Below are positions 46,801 through 56,369 of a stretch of DNA of 64,000 bases, piece by piece. The notes beneath the pieces were generated by a model. The model searched no databases. It saw only the letters and a program-made list of their open reading frames with translations, and was not told where the DNA came from. The number at the start of each line of letters is the position of its first letter. Position 1 is the first letter of the stretch. Position numbers and translations under genes: made by a program. This stretch comes from Ischnura elegans (lineage: Eukaryota > Arthropoda > Insecta > Odonata > Coenagrionidae): assembly GCF_921293095.1 (NCBI RefSeq), contig NC_060253.1, positions 81,877,992 to 81,941,991 of the forward strand. The letters are read 5' to 3'.

Positions 46801-49800
46801 GATTGTTCTTTATGTAGATGGTGGATTTATAGTTGCAGCAACTCACAAGCAAGACTTAGAGAGTTTTCTGAAACAACTACAAGAGGAGTTCAAGATTACA
46901 ACGAAGGAAGCTGATTATTTCCTGGGGCTTGGGATCCAAAAAGAAGATAATCACATCAAGATCAGTCAGAAAGCTCAAGCAATCAAGGTTTTGCAAAGAT
47001 TCAACTTTGCAGATTGCAAATCAATGTCAACGCCGATTTTGAAAAGTCCATTTATTTCATAATCAGGGAAAGAAGAGGAGACGGAGGGAAACAAGTTTCC
47101 TTACCGACAAGCAGTAGGTGCATTAATGTACCCCATGACTGAAACCAGACCAGATTTGGCATACACCGTTGGATTTATCTCAAGGTCGTTAGAAAATCCA
47201 TCATCAGAAGATGTCGCAAGAGTGAAGAGGGCCTTTCGATACTTGGCAGGTACGCTTGATTTGGGTATTACTTACAGTTCTACAGCAAAAAAAGGTATTT
47301 TAGAATGTTACAGAGATGCAGACTTTGGAGGGTGTGTCAAAACAGGCAGATTGACTATAGGAGTAGTTGTATCTCATGCTGGAGTAGCTATTTCGTGGCT
47401 AAGTCAAAGATAGCTGATGGTTGCTACTTCAACAACAGAAGCTGAGATTGTGGCAGCAACTGAAGCAGCACTGGAAATTATTTGGCTGACGAGACTTTTC
47501 ATACAAATTCAACCATTGAAATCACTCCCGATTTTGCAAGTGGATAACTCAGCAGCAGTTAAACTGGCCAAGAATCCAGAATTCCATAAAAGAACAAAGC
47601 ATATAGCAATCAAGCAATTTTTCGTTCGAGAAAAGGTTGCAGAGGGCAAGCTGGGCATTCAGCAAGTTCCAACTGAGAAGCAAGTAGCGGACATCATGAC
47701 GAAGCCGTCAAGTTGTCAAGGGTTCGATTGAAGATATTGAGCTCTATAATGGGTCTTTTCTAAATTAATGAATCCCAAGAGTTGTATTATTGATTAATTA
47801 ACAAGGGAAAGAGTTCGAGTAATTGTTTTAACGAAATGTTAATTTAAAGCAACGACATTGAGTGTTGAAGTTTATAAATAAGCAAAGGGCTGCCAAGGGT
47901 AAGAAAAAGTTGTTGACTAGTTACCAATGCAGTTGAATAAATAAGTTAAAAGAGATAACAACATCGTGTTTGGCCGTTATAAAAACATTAACCCGGTGGG
48001 AATCCCGAGAAAAGTTTACCCACATTATTCGCTGGGAAAGCATAAAATCATAATTAACATCGTGTTTAATTTAGCAGAATAATTGAGATACATTATCAGG
48101 CATCATGTAGGGTTGTTTGTAATTGATTTTAAATTATTTTTTAAGTTATAAAGATACACAAATAGAAAGAGATGGATAGGTTAAATAAAATGAAATAGTT
48201 AACATAAAAAAAATTTGCTCATGGACTTTTTCTATAAATCCTGTGTTCATTACTATTTTGCAAAACCTTGCATGAAGTAAAGAATACTACCAATTTTAAA
48301 TTTGAGAAAATTGTATTTTGTCGATTTCATGCAAAGCACAGCAAATTTATATTATTCCAGCTACATACATTAATAGGAATTAAATGAGGTGGGATGAGGT
48401 TACACATTTGTATACTGCTTCTTTAAACTAGGATATCATCAGACTGATATTCTGTTCCTTAATTTTCATAGGAAAACCGCGCAGTGAGTCCAGAAGAAGG
48501 ACCTAAGCTAGCAAAGCAACATGATTTTTTATTCCTGGAAACGAGTGCCTTTCAAGGTGATGGAATCATTCCTGTGTTGGAGGAACTAGTGCGCAAGGTG
48601 AACAATTGTAACATATGTCTTGATTGAAATTAGTATGCATTAAGGTTTCAGTATAGTACGGGCCCTGAAATTTTTTTGATTAGTCAGTTGTATTGTTGGT
48701 TCAATAACTTCCTGGACAATACTAAAAAAAACAAGCTTTTTTTAATTTAAAAAAAGAATTCGCTCTACTTGTCCAGTAGTGCTGAAAAAAATAACAGTGC
48801 TATAGAATCACCGTGGCCCCTCAGTAATTAATTCGTTGAATATGCAAGGTGGAGAAAAATTTTGTCTCGAAATAATAACCCTGGATAGATAATGATAGTA
48901 GAGACCAAAATTACTGATGATGTTTTGGTCGAAAATGCACCATTTTTAAACTTCTGAAATTTTGCACCAAGCACTCTGATTGGCCGTGAGTTTGCACTGT
49001 TGCTGTATGCTCTGGACAACTCAAAACCTTGAATGCTTTGCTTGCCAGAGATCACGATGCATCCAAGTGCATTAGCTCAATGGTAGCACGGCAATATGGC
49101 AAACTTGCGGCCAATCAAAGTGCTTGGCTCAAATTTTCTGTACTTAAAATGTGGTGCGTTTTCAGCCTATAAATTAATGTCCATTTAAACCTGATTTTCC
49201 AATATTTTATATAAAAAATGACCTACCCATGTAAGTCATGGTGGATTTAAAGTGACGTTACAAAGAAAATGCTTAGAAAGTATCTACTTTGCTCCATTTT
49301 TCAAATTACAGGGTTACGAATTCCCCTCCACCTCTCCTTTGGTTGCCTCTGCTGCCCACTCCTTCCTCTTGCTGAACAGTCATCTTGCACTATAATAGTT
49401 CCATTAACTCGCACCATTCATGACACTTAGGTTGTTGTAATCATTGTATATTGTGTTGTTGATTGCACTGTTAAAATTTAATTTAATAATATATTGATAC
49501 GAATGTATTCTTCGGTTTGGAAACATTTTTATTTAGATAAGGATAACTCAACGTATGCCATGTGTGTGCTCTGTGGTATTAAATTATCATGAGGAAGTGC
49601 AAAATCCACCTCACCGCTACTGAAGCATCTGTGAGTGAGATATAAGCCAGCATGGAATGAAAGAGCAACGAAATTGGGGGAATTTTGCGTGAGGAAAATA
49701 TGAATTCAGTCTAAAGTTTCTCCAAAGATAGAAGCATACTTTCATTTCTAAATACAAGCATAGTGACTGAAAATCCTAATGTTGAGTATCCACCTAGTCT

Positions 49801-52800
49801 TCATCATCAACAATTTCATCAGCTTCATCCTGAATCGTTAAATGCATGGTGAAGAAATTTTCATCTTTTGTATTTCATATATGTTACGCGAAAATGTTGG
49901 TCGCCGTGTAATGTGCTGCATGGCCCGTGTGGTGATGGAGGGGAAAGAGAGAAGTGACTGCGGACTTGAGGGGAAGGATGGTGACGGGGGTGGGAAGAGG
50001 GCAATGGCAGTGGGAGATAGAGTGTGCGGGCGGACAGATGTAGAGGGAAGTCTGCATAATAAAAGGGTGAAATTAGTGTTTCTGTGTGTCTTTTCCTAAC
50101 AAATCAGAAGTGGGATCAGAACAGGGGTCGAGACGAAGGAATGCTGAAGCTGCACCACATCCAACGCTAGAGAAAAGGGCACTTGGATCAGGGAATCATC
50201 AACGGTACCCTTTCATGGCGATTCCGAGGATATGAATGTTATCGGTGTTCCAAAGTGACATTTTTGGGACCGTGAGTACGTTTCCAACGACACGAGTGAA
50301 CCCATCACAGACAAGGTTAGTTTGGGGTGCTACGAGGTCTGTTGAACTGTGTTCCTGCGAAGAGCACCTGTCTGACAGTTTGTCACCAATCGAAGCGGCA
50401 GTGGGCAGAATGAGTGATCTTGACGATACGCACGGTGAGTACTGGCTCCTCAATGGCAGACCAAGGAGAGAGGACGGATTAGGGCTGGCATTTAGGTGGT
50501 GATTTACGCAAAGTGAAGGTGGAGAGTGGTTTCGATGGTGTTGGAAGAGATTTAGGGCTTATTTCAGGGGGTGTAGCTGAGATGCATTTTGACGAAGACA
50601 GACAAGTGGTGGAAAGTCGTGGAGAAAATTCACGAGAAAGAGAGTTGTTGAGGAGAGAATGGGTATTAGTTCAAAGGGAACGAGAACTTTTAATTGTGAG
50701 AGAACAATGATTTCTCGGAGGGAAGGAAGTGAAGCGTCAGCGATGTCGTGTAGGGATCTGGCGGAGAGGTTGTTACCTACCTTCAATCCGTCGGAAAAGA
50801 ATGGGATGACGGCCGCACAGTGGGTTAAAAGAGTTGAGGGTATCGCGGACGCATACTCATGGAGTAATGCTATGCTATTAACTCAGGCAGTCGGGAAACT
50901 AGGTGGGGCCGCTAAGTTCTGAGTATTGTTGAAGAACATGGACGGACTTCAGAGATAAGTTGGTGTGTGGGTTCCCATCGTCTGTCGATCAGACGGACGT
51001 GCACCTAGAGCTGATGAGAAGACAAAAGAGTAGAAATGAGACATACGAGATGTATGGGTACACCATGAAGACCATTGCAAAGAAAGGAGAAGTGGATGAT
51101 AGCTCTCTGATAAAATACATTCTTAGCGGCATCGGAGATAAGGAATTAAGTAAAGTCTTGGCATTGGTCGAATTTACTTCGATAGAACATCCGCGAGGGT
51201 TTGCATCAGAGAAAGTATCGGTAACGGGACGTTGAGCGACGTTATGTCACCTATGAAAAACAGCTCCATCGTCAAAAAAAGAAAGACTCATCATGACTAG
51301 TGATGAAAAATGGATTTATTACTGAAACTTAAAGAGAAGAATGTCTTTGGGACTGTGTGGTCATAGCTCTATGTTGTCGGCTCGGCCGATATTCACGCTG
51401 CGAGGGTTATGCTGTGTGTTTAGTGGGACCAGGTCAGTATTATTTACTTTGAACTGTTGAAACAAAACAAAACCATTACTGGGGAACGGTATGGACTCCA
51501 ATTGATGCGATTGAGCTGAGTATCGTGCGGAAAACGGCCACAATATGAGCAGAGGCACAACAAAGTGATTCTAAAGCATGGCTACGCCCAGCCTCATGTT
51601 GCCAAACCCATTAAAACCTATCTGGAAACACTCAAATGGGAAATCCTAACCCACCCGCAATATTTTTCACATATTGCTCTGTCCTATTATCACTTGTTCG
51701 GTTTGATGGCACATGGACAGGCTGATGAGCAGTTTCACTCACATGAAGACCTCAAAAAATGTCTTGATTAGTGGATAGCCTCATAAGATGAGCACCTTTT
51801 CTCGTAACAGTATTCAAGCTCTGCCTGAAAGATGGGAAAAAGTTGTAGCTAGCGATAGAAAATACTTCGAATGATTCATTTGTAACATTTTTTTACAATA
51901 AAGTTGTGAATTCATTAATAAAATAGCAAGAACTTAGTTGTGCACCAAATAAATAAAAAAGTAATATAAACCAAGGCAGTATGGCGTTAAGATCTGGGTG
52001 GATGCCTATTCAGAAATATCCTACATATTTACATCCCTGGCTTATTCGGTCATGATTGTTAATCCTACAGAAAAAAATCAAGAGGATATAGTGTTGTAAA
52101 TAACTTGGCTCGGCCCTTCCACGGGATATGGCGTGGGATTATGTGCAGCAAAATCTTCACCTCCATTTTGCTTGCTTGTAATAGTGTGATAAAAAACTAA
52201 CTATTATTGGTACACTTCTGGAAAATAAAGCAGATATACCATTCACGTCCCACCTGCATTCTTCAAGGATATTTTCTCTTGTTTATTTGGATTAAGTAAT
52301 AACATGATTCTAATCTCACATGTTTTAAAGAAAAGTGATTTTTCTTTTATCTACTCAGGTGAACTAGCAGGAGCAGACTATGACCACAAACCAGAAATAA
52401 TCCATTGTACCTGAATGAAATGGTTGACAATGGTAACAAAATCACTTGCGAATGTACATGTGTTTGAAGCACAAGAAAATGGCCTTTCAGACACTTTATG
52501 AAAATTGCAGATATGGCTCCCTTAAATTTGTAATTATGTAATATGCAGAGAAAACCATATAAAATGGAAAAAATGATAAATTTAATTATGCAGTTGTAGG
52601 TAAAAAAGGAGGAGCTGGTTGTTTGAAGGTATAATGTAGGAAGTAATTGGAAAGGTATGGCATGGTGACTCACCCTTACGATTGCTTGGGAGGCATTTGG
52701 TGCATGCTGGAAAGAATGATGTGAGGATTATCGGTCAATGATAGAAGATACACTGCAAAGATTAAGCCTCATTATCTATAATGAATAGGCAAGCGTGTTC

Positions 52801-53952
52801 CATGATGTTGAGTCACATTGCATGACTAGCTATAGGCGTCTCAGTACCCTTTTCTCAATACATAAAATGTATATGCACGCACTAGTGTGGATTCACAACA
52901 GCCCCTGCAATTCAGGCCATTTCAAAGAAGTGAGTGAGGAATGTTTGCTGACGCTAACACCATTATCTGCTTAGGATGTGTGCATTGTTGGGCACTCTTT
53001 ATGAAGCCAAGCCATGTAAAATTTTCTAAGTAACGTATGTCACTGTTTTAATAAAATTGTTGCATAAACCATATTCAAGAAAAAAGCATATAAATATTTA
53101 TGCCTACAAAAATTTAGGTTGAATAACTTTCTGTATGACATTTGCTCAGGCCTTCAATGTCAACCCAGGTATGCACAAACGCATCCTTGTATGCAAGGTT
53201 ATGGAAGATAATGTGGATAGTAATATTGATAATGCAACAGATAATGAATCAGAACCGGAATCTGAATGATTGGGGTAACTAAGTTGCTACACTCTCAAGG
53301 TGAGAGTATGCAACAATCCAAGCAAAACTGAATGAGCAGGGTTTTTCAGTTACAAATTCAAAAATAAATAATGTTTTGGAAAAAAGTGGATGAAACAACA
53401 TTTTTCATTTCATTATGCAATATAAATGATAATGTGCAAAAATGTGATTGAGAAACATATGTGCTTTTAAGTAAAAGTTTTGCATTAAATTTGGTAATTT
53501 TCGGTTGCTCCTCCCCAGACAGCACAGAATCCTCCGTATCTAATTCGTATGCAGATAGTATCCATTGATGAAAAGCGACGGAGCGGTAGTCAATGGATAC
53601 TATCTGCATACGAATTAGATACGGAGGATTCTGTGCCGTCTGGGTCTGCACCATCACAGAAGGCCTAGCTGAAAATTTTATACTTGTATTAAAAAAAAAA
53701 AGAATTTAACACAATTGAGTACCTAAGTGTTTTAATACTCAGTAATGTAAGAGTAAAAACCTTTTCTACATTTTATTTACTTTCTTGCTCAGTATTTTTT
53801 CTTTACTTTTTCATTTATGAATAATATAATTTGTTTGTCAGATGTTGCCAGTTCCGGTCCACCCGAAGCCTGCAAATACTGTCTGTCTGACCCCACAGGC
53901 ATATGATACAGCTGTGAACAAGGAAAGAAGCTGGTGTGAAAGAATGTGCTAG
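34834..53952 (+). CDS. Rab-family small GTPase, five coding exons
   Basis: Exons: 34834-34883, 35003-35117, 37215-37397, 48472-48597, 53842-53952. All junctions are GT-AG and the phases join into one 194-residue frame. G1 is GDSGVGKS (9-16); the switch I Thr is T33 in QTIGADF; G3 is WDTSGQERF (55-63, Ser where most Rabs have Ala); G4 is NKID (112-115); G5 is ETSA (139-142). The WDTxGQERF stretch followed by YYRxAxG-like YFRDARG marks the Rab family, which directs vesicle traffic as a GTP/GDP switch on membranes. I cannot assign a subfamily. The C-terminus ends W-C-E-R-M-C (Cys190, Cys194) rather than CC or CXC, so prenylation is uncertain; the last exon is the least secure, and another terminal exon could exist. 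Introns 3 (11.1 kb) and 4 (5.2 kb) are filled with transposons. Confidence 0.85.
35241..36129. mobile_element. hAT-type non-autonomous element, 889 bp, in Rab intron 2
   Basis: The ends CAGGGCTGGGCA and TGCCCAGCCCTG (with a few mismatches further in) are hAT-like TIRs. ATTATAAT flanks both sides exactly (35233-35240, 36130-36137), a perfect 8-bp duplication. The two ends are built of many inverted copies of GTATTTCAAATAC / GTATTTTGTATTT. The interior lacks coding capacity. A related copy lies at 55879-56369. Confidence 0.9.
36138..37214. other. Rest of Rab intron 2
   Basis: AT-rich intron sequence; no element recognised. Confidence 0.5.
37398..38497. other. Start of Rab intron 3
   Basis: Intronic AT-rich sequence with chance ORFs on both strands; no element recognised. 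Confidence 0.5.
38498..38985 (+). repeat. Satellite-like tandem repeat, five units of about 98-127 bp
   Basis: A core TATGAGGTTTGCCGCAATGT followed by TATCACTTTCTCTCA recurs at about 38498, 38614, 38741, 38845 and 38943. Between cores, TTGACATAAAAATAA-like text and TCATCATTTATTGATT also repeat. The array stops where the copia RNase H fragment begins. Confidence 0.75.
40576..40647 (+). tRNA. trnD-GUC: tRNA-Asp (anticodon GTC)
   Basis: The 72-nt sequence folds as a cloverleaf: acceptor TCCTCGG/CCGGGGA with discriminator G, D arm with AGTATATTGGTCAGTAT, anticodon arm CCTGCCTGTCACGCGGG with GTC, and T arm CGGGGTTCGATTCTCCG. It matches the animal tRNA-Asp consensus closely and is followed by a run of seven T, a Pol III terminator. 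No CCA is encoded. Internal A and B boxes look intact, so it may be transcribed. It lies within the insertion in copia A, on the same strand as the Rab gene. Confidence 0.93.
40983..41563. mobile_element. pogo/Tigger-like MITE, 581 bp
   Basis: The ends CAGTGAAACCTCGATATAAC and GTTAAAGCGAGG...CCACTG-type sequence form roughly 25-bp imperfect TIRs beginning CAGTGRAACCTCG; TA flanks both sides (40981-40982, 41564-41565). Both features are those of the pogo/Tigger branch of Tc1/mariner. The interior holds a short unrecognised minus frame (41220-41435) but no DDE motifs. Confidence 0.8.
42581..43424. mobile_element. TTAA-flanked insertion in copia A gag (piggyBac-like?)
   Basis: TTAA occurs at 42577-42580 and again at 43425-43428, and collapsing the two copies to one rejoins the gag codons in frame. 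The left end starts CCCTTTCTAGACAGCG, as piggyBac ends often begin CCC. The right end (AGTTGGGAAAATG) does not show a matching inverted repeat, so the superfamily is uncertain (piggyBac and Kolobok both duplicate TTAA). No transposase frame remains. Confidence 0.65.
43942..43956 (-). other. Copia A primer-binding site
   Basis: On the minus strand TAGGTTATGGGCTCG follows the LTR. It resembles the copia site complementary to an internal part of initiator tRNA-Met (GGTTATGGGCCC). Confidence 0.6.
43962..44130 (-). repeat. Copia A 5' LTR (partial)
   Basis: Matches copia B's 3' LTR (47815-48092) in reverse orientation. A shared stretch includes CAACGACATTGAGTGTTGAA and GTAAGAAAAAGTTGTTGACT. Its outer boundary is unclear. 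Confidence 0.7.
44131..45019. other. Unannotated intronic stretch
   Basis: AT-rich; nothing recognised. Confidence 0.4.
45020..45733. mobile_element. Tigger-like MITE, 714 bp
   Basis: The left end CAGCAGACTCCCGATAATCT and the right end GGATAATCGGGAGTGTACTG form TIRs of the CAGNNNACTCCCGATTATC class; TA flanks both sides (45018-45019, 45734-45735). Interior ORFs are short and unrecognised. Confidence 0.85.
45822..46410. mobile_element. MITE with CAGGGTTCCCACTCAA ends, 589 bp
   Basis: CAGGGTTCCCACTCAA is repeated inverted at the right end (TTGAGTGGGAACCCTG), 16 bp perfect. Repeated TTCACGGTTT-type motifs lie inside both ends. ATAAAT flanks it on both sides (45816-45821, 46411-46416), a 6-bp match. 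The ends look hAT-like, but the duplication is shorter than the usual 8 bp. Confidence 0.8.
46650..47731 (+). pseudogene. Copia B reverse transcriptase/RNase H remnant
   Basis: The frame contains CWNKRFGGFLRKLGFQ, DPCLFIKEKNG and LYVDGGFIVA; the second Asp of the copia YVDD box is Gly, so polymerase activity is lost. It continues with DYFLGLGIQ and KAIKVLQRF-like pieces, a stop at 47060, then TRPDLAYTVGFISRSL, RAFRYLAGTLDLGI, and the RNase H part AISWLSQR, a TAG stop at 47411, then STTEAEIVAATEAALEI, VDNSAAVKLAKNPEFH, RTKHIAIKQFFVRE. The order is normal for copia pol C-termini. Confidence 0.9.
47815..48092 (+). repeat. Copia B 3' LTR (approximate)
   Basis: Shares long stretches with the 5' LTR of copia A on the opposite strand and ends ATTGAGATACA. 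The outer 5' limit is uncertain. Confidence 0.6.
48927..49170. mobile_element. Foldback/MITE-like element with about 68-bp inverted ends
   Basis: GAAAATGCACCATTTTTAAA followed by CACCAAGCACTCTGATTGGC at the left (48931-48998) is mirrored with about 80% identity at the right (49100-49167, GGCCAATCAAAGTGCTTGG). No coding capacity. It lies in Rab intron 4. Confidence 0.6.
49171..49881. other. Unannotated intronic stretch
   Basis: Nothing recognised between the foldback element and the LTR at 49882. Confidence 0.4.
49882..50101 (+). repeat. Solo 5' LTR
   Basis: Starts TGTTACGCG and ends CCTAACA, the short inverted termini TGTTA/TAACA. AATAAA lies near 50058. The following AATCAGAAGTGGGATCAG may include the primer-binding site. 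Confidence 0.55.
50513..51235 (+). pseudogene. Decayed gag-like gene
   Basis: The first frame (50513-50709) ends in an Arg/Glu-rich helical stretch (RERELLRREWVLVQRERELL). A shifted frame continues DLAERLLPTFNPSEKNGMTA, AQWVKRVEGIADAYSW, and after a stop at 50920 a third frame reads VCGFPSSVDQTDVHLELM, RNETYEMYGYTMKTIAKKGE. The W-V-K-R-V-E-x-I pattern and the later L-x-x-R-x-Q-x-x-E-T-Y-E-x-Y segment match retrotransposon Gag capsid domains. Two frame changes and a stop disable it. Confidence 0.6.
51290..51900 (+). pseudogene. Mariner transposase remnant
   Basis: From 51293 the text reads TSDEKWIYY, then with frameshifts CLVGPGQYYLL and ILKHGYAQPHVAKPIKTYLE, then HPQYFSHIALSYYHLFGLMA and LPERWEKVVASDRKYFE with a stop at 51872. 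These are the second and third catalytic regions of mariner (D34D) transposases. The Asp expected in H-D-N-A-R-P-H and in A-P-S-D-Y-H-L-F are replaced (Gly and Tyr), and the N-terminal HTH is missing, so it is inactive. It lies in Rab intron 4. Confidence 0.85.
51901..53515. other. Unannotated intronic stretch
   Basis: Rab intron 4. A short text at about 52860-53260 (with an acidic tail NIDNATDNESEPESE) hints at a transposon protein remnant, but I could not support a family. Confidence 0.35.
53516..53642. repeat. 53-bp near-perfect inverted repeat
   Basis: Arms 53516-53568 and 53590-53642 are reverse complements with one mismatch, separated by 21 bases. The minus ORF across it is a by-product. 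It lies 200 bases before the last Rab exon. Confidence 0.92.
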
Positions 53953-55236
53953 TAATATGAACTTAACATCAGGTGCACATATGCTTATGGAGAGATTAAA
54001 GTGTTGCTGTGCATCTCAGCGATACATGTGTATGCATGTGTGGGAATGCTTCTTACTGCAAGAGCCCTCAAGGTGAATGCATGAATCTTGAAAGAATTGA
54101 TCAGAGCATAATTCAACTTTGGGGTTTGCAATATTGCCTCATCTTATTTGGAATCAAAAGAATAGGGCTGGCTCACTATTCCATAAACTGCTAAAAACAT
54201 AGTATGTAATTCATGAACATTTCTTAAAACTGTGTTTATTCTGAGGCTATTCAAAAGTTTTCTCCTGTGATATGTATACATACGTTTAAAATCATCAGCC
54301 AGTACTCATTCATTGAGAATCAGCTGATACTTCTTGGGAAGACTCGTGTTAATAAGGTCACAATTCATAACTGAGAGACCTATATGATGGAATTGACGAA
54401 CATAATTTTATAAATATATTTGAAAACTTTATTTTCTTATTAAAATGAAGTACATATGTATGTATGTGATCCTGGTTGTGCTTCAGATTTTACTTGTGAT
54501 TGCCTGTTCAATGCAAATATTTTGCGTCTTCCAAAGTGCCTACATGTGTGTCTACTGTAAACTATCATGTATTATTTTTGTTCTTGTGGATTTTTCCTGA
54601 ACAATAAATATTTTGCTATCTATCTATCTAAATGTTGTCATAGTTCTGCTCCAAATGTGGTCGCCATTTTTGAGTAAAGAAATCAATCATGCTTTATTCC
54701 ACAGAATATGGTTAGTTTCAACTCATAGTCATCAATATCTGGAGGTATATCCACGTCTTGAAAAACATCGTAGTATTACAATCTTGTAGCACAATGGTGA
54801 ACTGCAACCCTCCGTTTTTCATTTTTCCCAGCTAGTTCCTTCTGCTCTTGTTTTCTTTGATTATGGGAGGATTAGTTACTTCTGGTTATAAAAGTAATTC
54901 CATTTTACTGATACATAAGCTGTGGGAGACCAATTCATTTGCTCTTTGGGAGCAATCTTTCAAGATATAGTACAGGTAATGAGAGCTCTACAGCCTCAAT
55001 AAAGAAGCAGAAAATTGTCCCCAATGGCTGTAACGTAAGAGATCATGCCACTGGTACAAGACAAATTACTGTGATTGATCACTCAACATTTTATTGTTCA
55101 AAGAAATCAAATATGTTGAGATGGAAAATTTGGATTTCATAACTGGTCCATGTATCCTGTACAGGTTACCGTAGTATCACTGGTGCCGGAGCATTTTCTC
55201 CTTGAGTTGAGCCCAATGAGTGCTGTATGTACAGGG
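53953..55236. other. Region downstream of the Rab gene
   Basis: Probable 3' untranslated region and flank; an AATAAA lies at about 54603, followed by a small ATCT repeat (54617-54630). No other feature recognised. Confidence 0.4.
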
Positions 55237-55740
55237 TGCATCCGAAAATAATGCAACAATGTTTAAAAAGATTTATTGAACATATTTGCATAATCTTTTA
55301 AATTCCTCGAAGCACTGCCTTGGACTTCTACAAATATTTTCCAGCGACTCTGCCATGACCAGAACGCACCCTGGAAGGCTTTTCCAAGGACCTCTCGCAA
55401 GGTCCTTGTCATGACTGATTGTGTCTCTTGTAAGGACAAAAAAATTGGTTCATTACAGGGGTACTTACGTTTGAGGTAATAGAAAAAAGTGTGCTGGGTC
55501 GACTTCAGGGCTATGGGGGATGGCAGCGTTTGAATCCTGTGTTTTGCGAGGAACTCGTGGACTCATAGACTGTTGTGGCAAGGTGCTTTGTTGACATGGA
55601 TTTGCCAGGTAGTGGAAATGTCTTTTATTGTCCTGATGACCCTTTTTCGGAGCCTTTACAGCACGTATATGTAATGGGCAGAATTAACTGTCTGTCCTTG
55701 AGAAACATTCCTAATAGACCACTCCTTTAGAACCCTTGCA
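55237..55740 (-). pseudogene. Mariner-family transposase remnant, C-terminal half
   Basis: Minus-strand pieces read NVSQGQTVNSAHYIYVL, RLRKRVIRTIKDISTTWQIH, VHEFLAKHRIQTLPSPIA, and FQGAFWSWQSRWKIFVEVQG. This matches the order of mariner C-termini (G-x-T-V-x-x-x-Y-Y...V-L, H-H-D-N-A, F-L-A, L-P-H-P-P-Y-S-P-D, W-x-x-R-W). Catalytic motifs are damaged (HVNKAP for H-D-N-A-P; SPIALKS for SPDLAP). The left boundary CAGGGTGCATCCGAAAATAA looks like its terminal repeat. It differs from the mariner at 51290. Confidence 0.75.
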
Positions 55741-55878
55741 AAGTTGTCTTTGAGTTGAGTGCTTGAAAGGATTTCTGGTTGAGAAACCGGAGTTGGTCAG
55801 TGCTGCAAATACGCCCATTCCAGCAAACCAATGTAGTAATTTTTCTCGTACCTGTGACATGATCCCCAACGTTTTGGC

Positions 55879-56369
55879 CAAGGAAGGACATAATACAGGC
55901 CGTACAGTATTTGAAGTACAGAATTCCACTCCAATTGTATTTGAAAAGCAAAATACAAAATACTTTTCACTTGGGTATTAGAAAAACAAGCTTCAAAATA
56001 GTATTTCAAATACGTAGCTCCTAAAATACAAAATACATTTGTATGAAAATTAAGAGATCTCAAATAAATATAACCTGCCTTTGCGCGTTATGGATATGTA
56101 GTTGCAAACATGAAGAAAACGATTTAAGGAAATAGGAAGTAATCTCTGAAGCACAGTGTTGCAGAAGTGTTATCAGACCTACTTCGACAGCATTTAAACA
56201 AATGTATTTTTCATTTTAGAATGAGAAAATACCAAAAATTTGTATTTGAAATACAAAATACATTCAGGTTCATGTTATTATTCATTATTTGAAATACCAA
56301 GTACAAGTGACAAATGTATCTCAAATACATATTTCAAAATACTTGTATTTGAAGTACAGTCCAGCCCTG
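55879..56369. mobile_element. Second copy of the hAT element seen at 35241, 491 bp
   Basis: It shares TACAGGCCG...GTATTTGAA and CAAAATACAAAATAC blocks with the element at 35241-36129 in reverse orientation and ends AGTCCAGCCCTG. The left TIR is eroded (8 of 12 bases match). Flanking octamers GTTTTGGC and GTTGACGC agree at five positions, so the target duplication is weak. Confidence 0.7.

Larger units (their letters stand above)
46640..48092 (+). mobile_element. Ty1/copia element B, 3' half only
   Basis: The + strand fragment starts within reverse transcriptase and continues through RNase H to a 3' LTR that ends at about 48092. Its LTR and RNase H are close relatives of copia A, which lies inverted on the left. 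The LTR contains a roughly 80-bp extra block bounded by a repeated AACATCGTGTTT, near 47960-48070. There is no 5' half. Confidence 0.85.
49882..51240 (+). mobile_element. LTR retrotransposon fragment: 5' LTR plus decayed gag
   Basis: A 220-bp LTR-like segment (49882-50101, TGTTA...TAACA) with an AATAAA-type signal is followed by a leader and a gag-like frame. No pol and no 3' LTR are present; the sequence passes into a mariner remnant. The gag type suggests Ty3/gypsy or Pao, but I cannot decide. Confidence 0.6.

Noticed and set aside
52860-53265. Possible transposon protein fragment with an acidic tail
   Set aside because: Only weak similarity to transposon-associated proteins could be recalled, and the frame is broken; no motif was secure.
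53155-53270. Alternative final Rab exon ending in an acidic peptide
   Set aside because: No suitable acceptor in phase and no C-terminal cysteine; 53842-53952 fits better.
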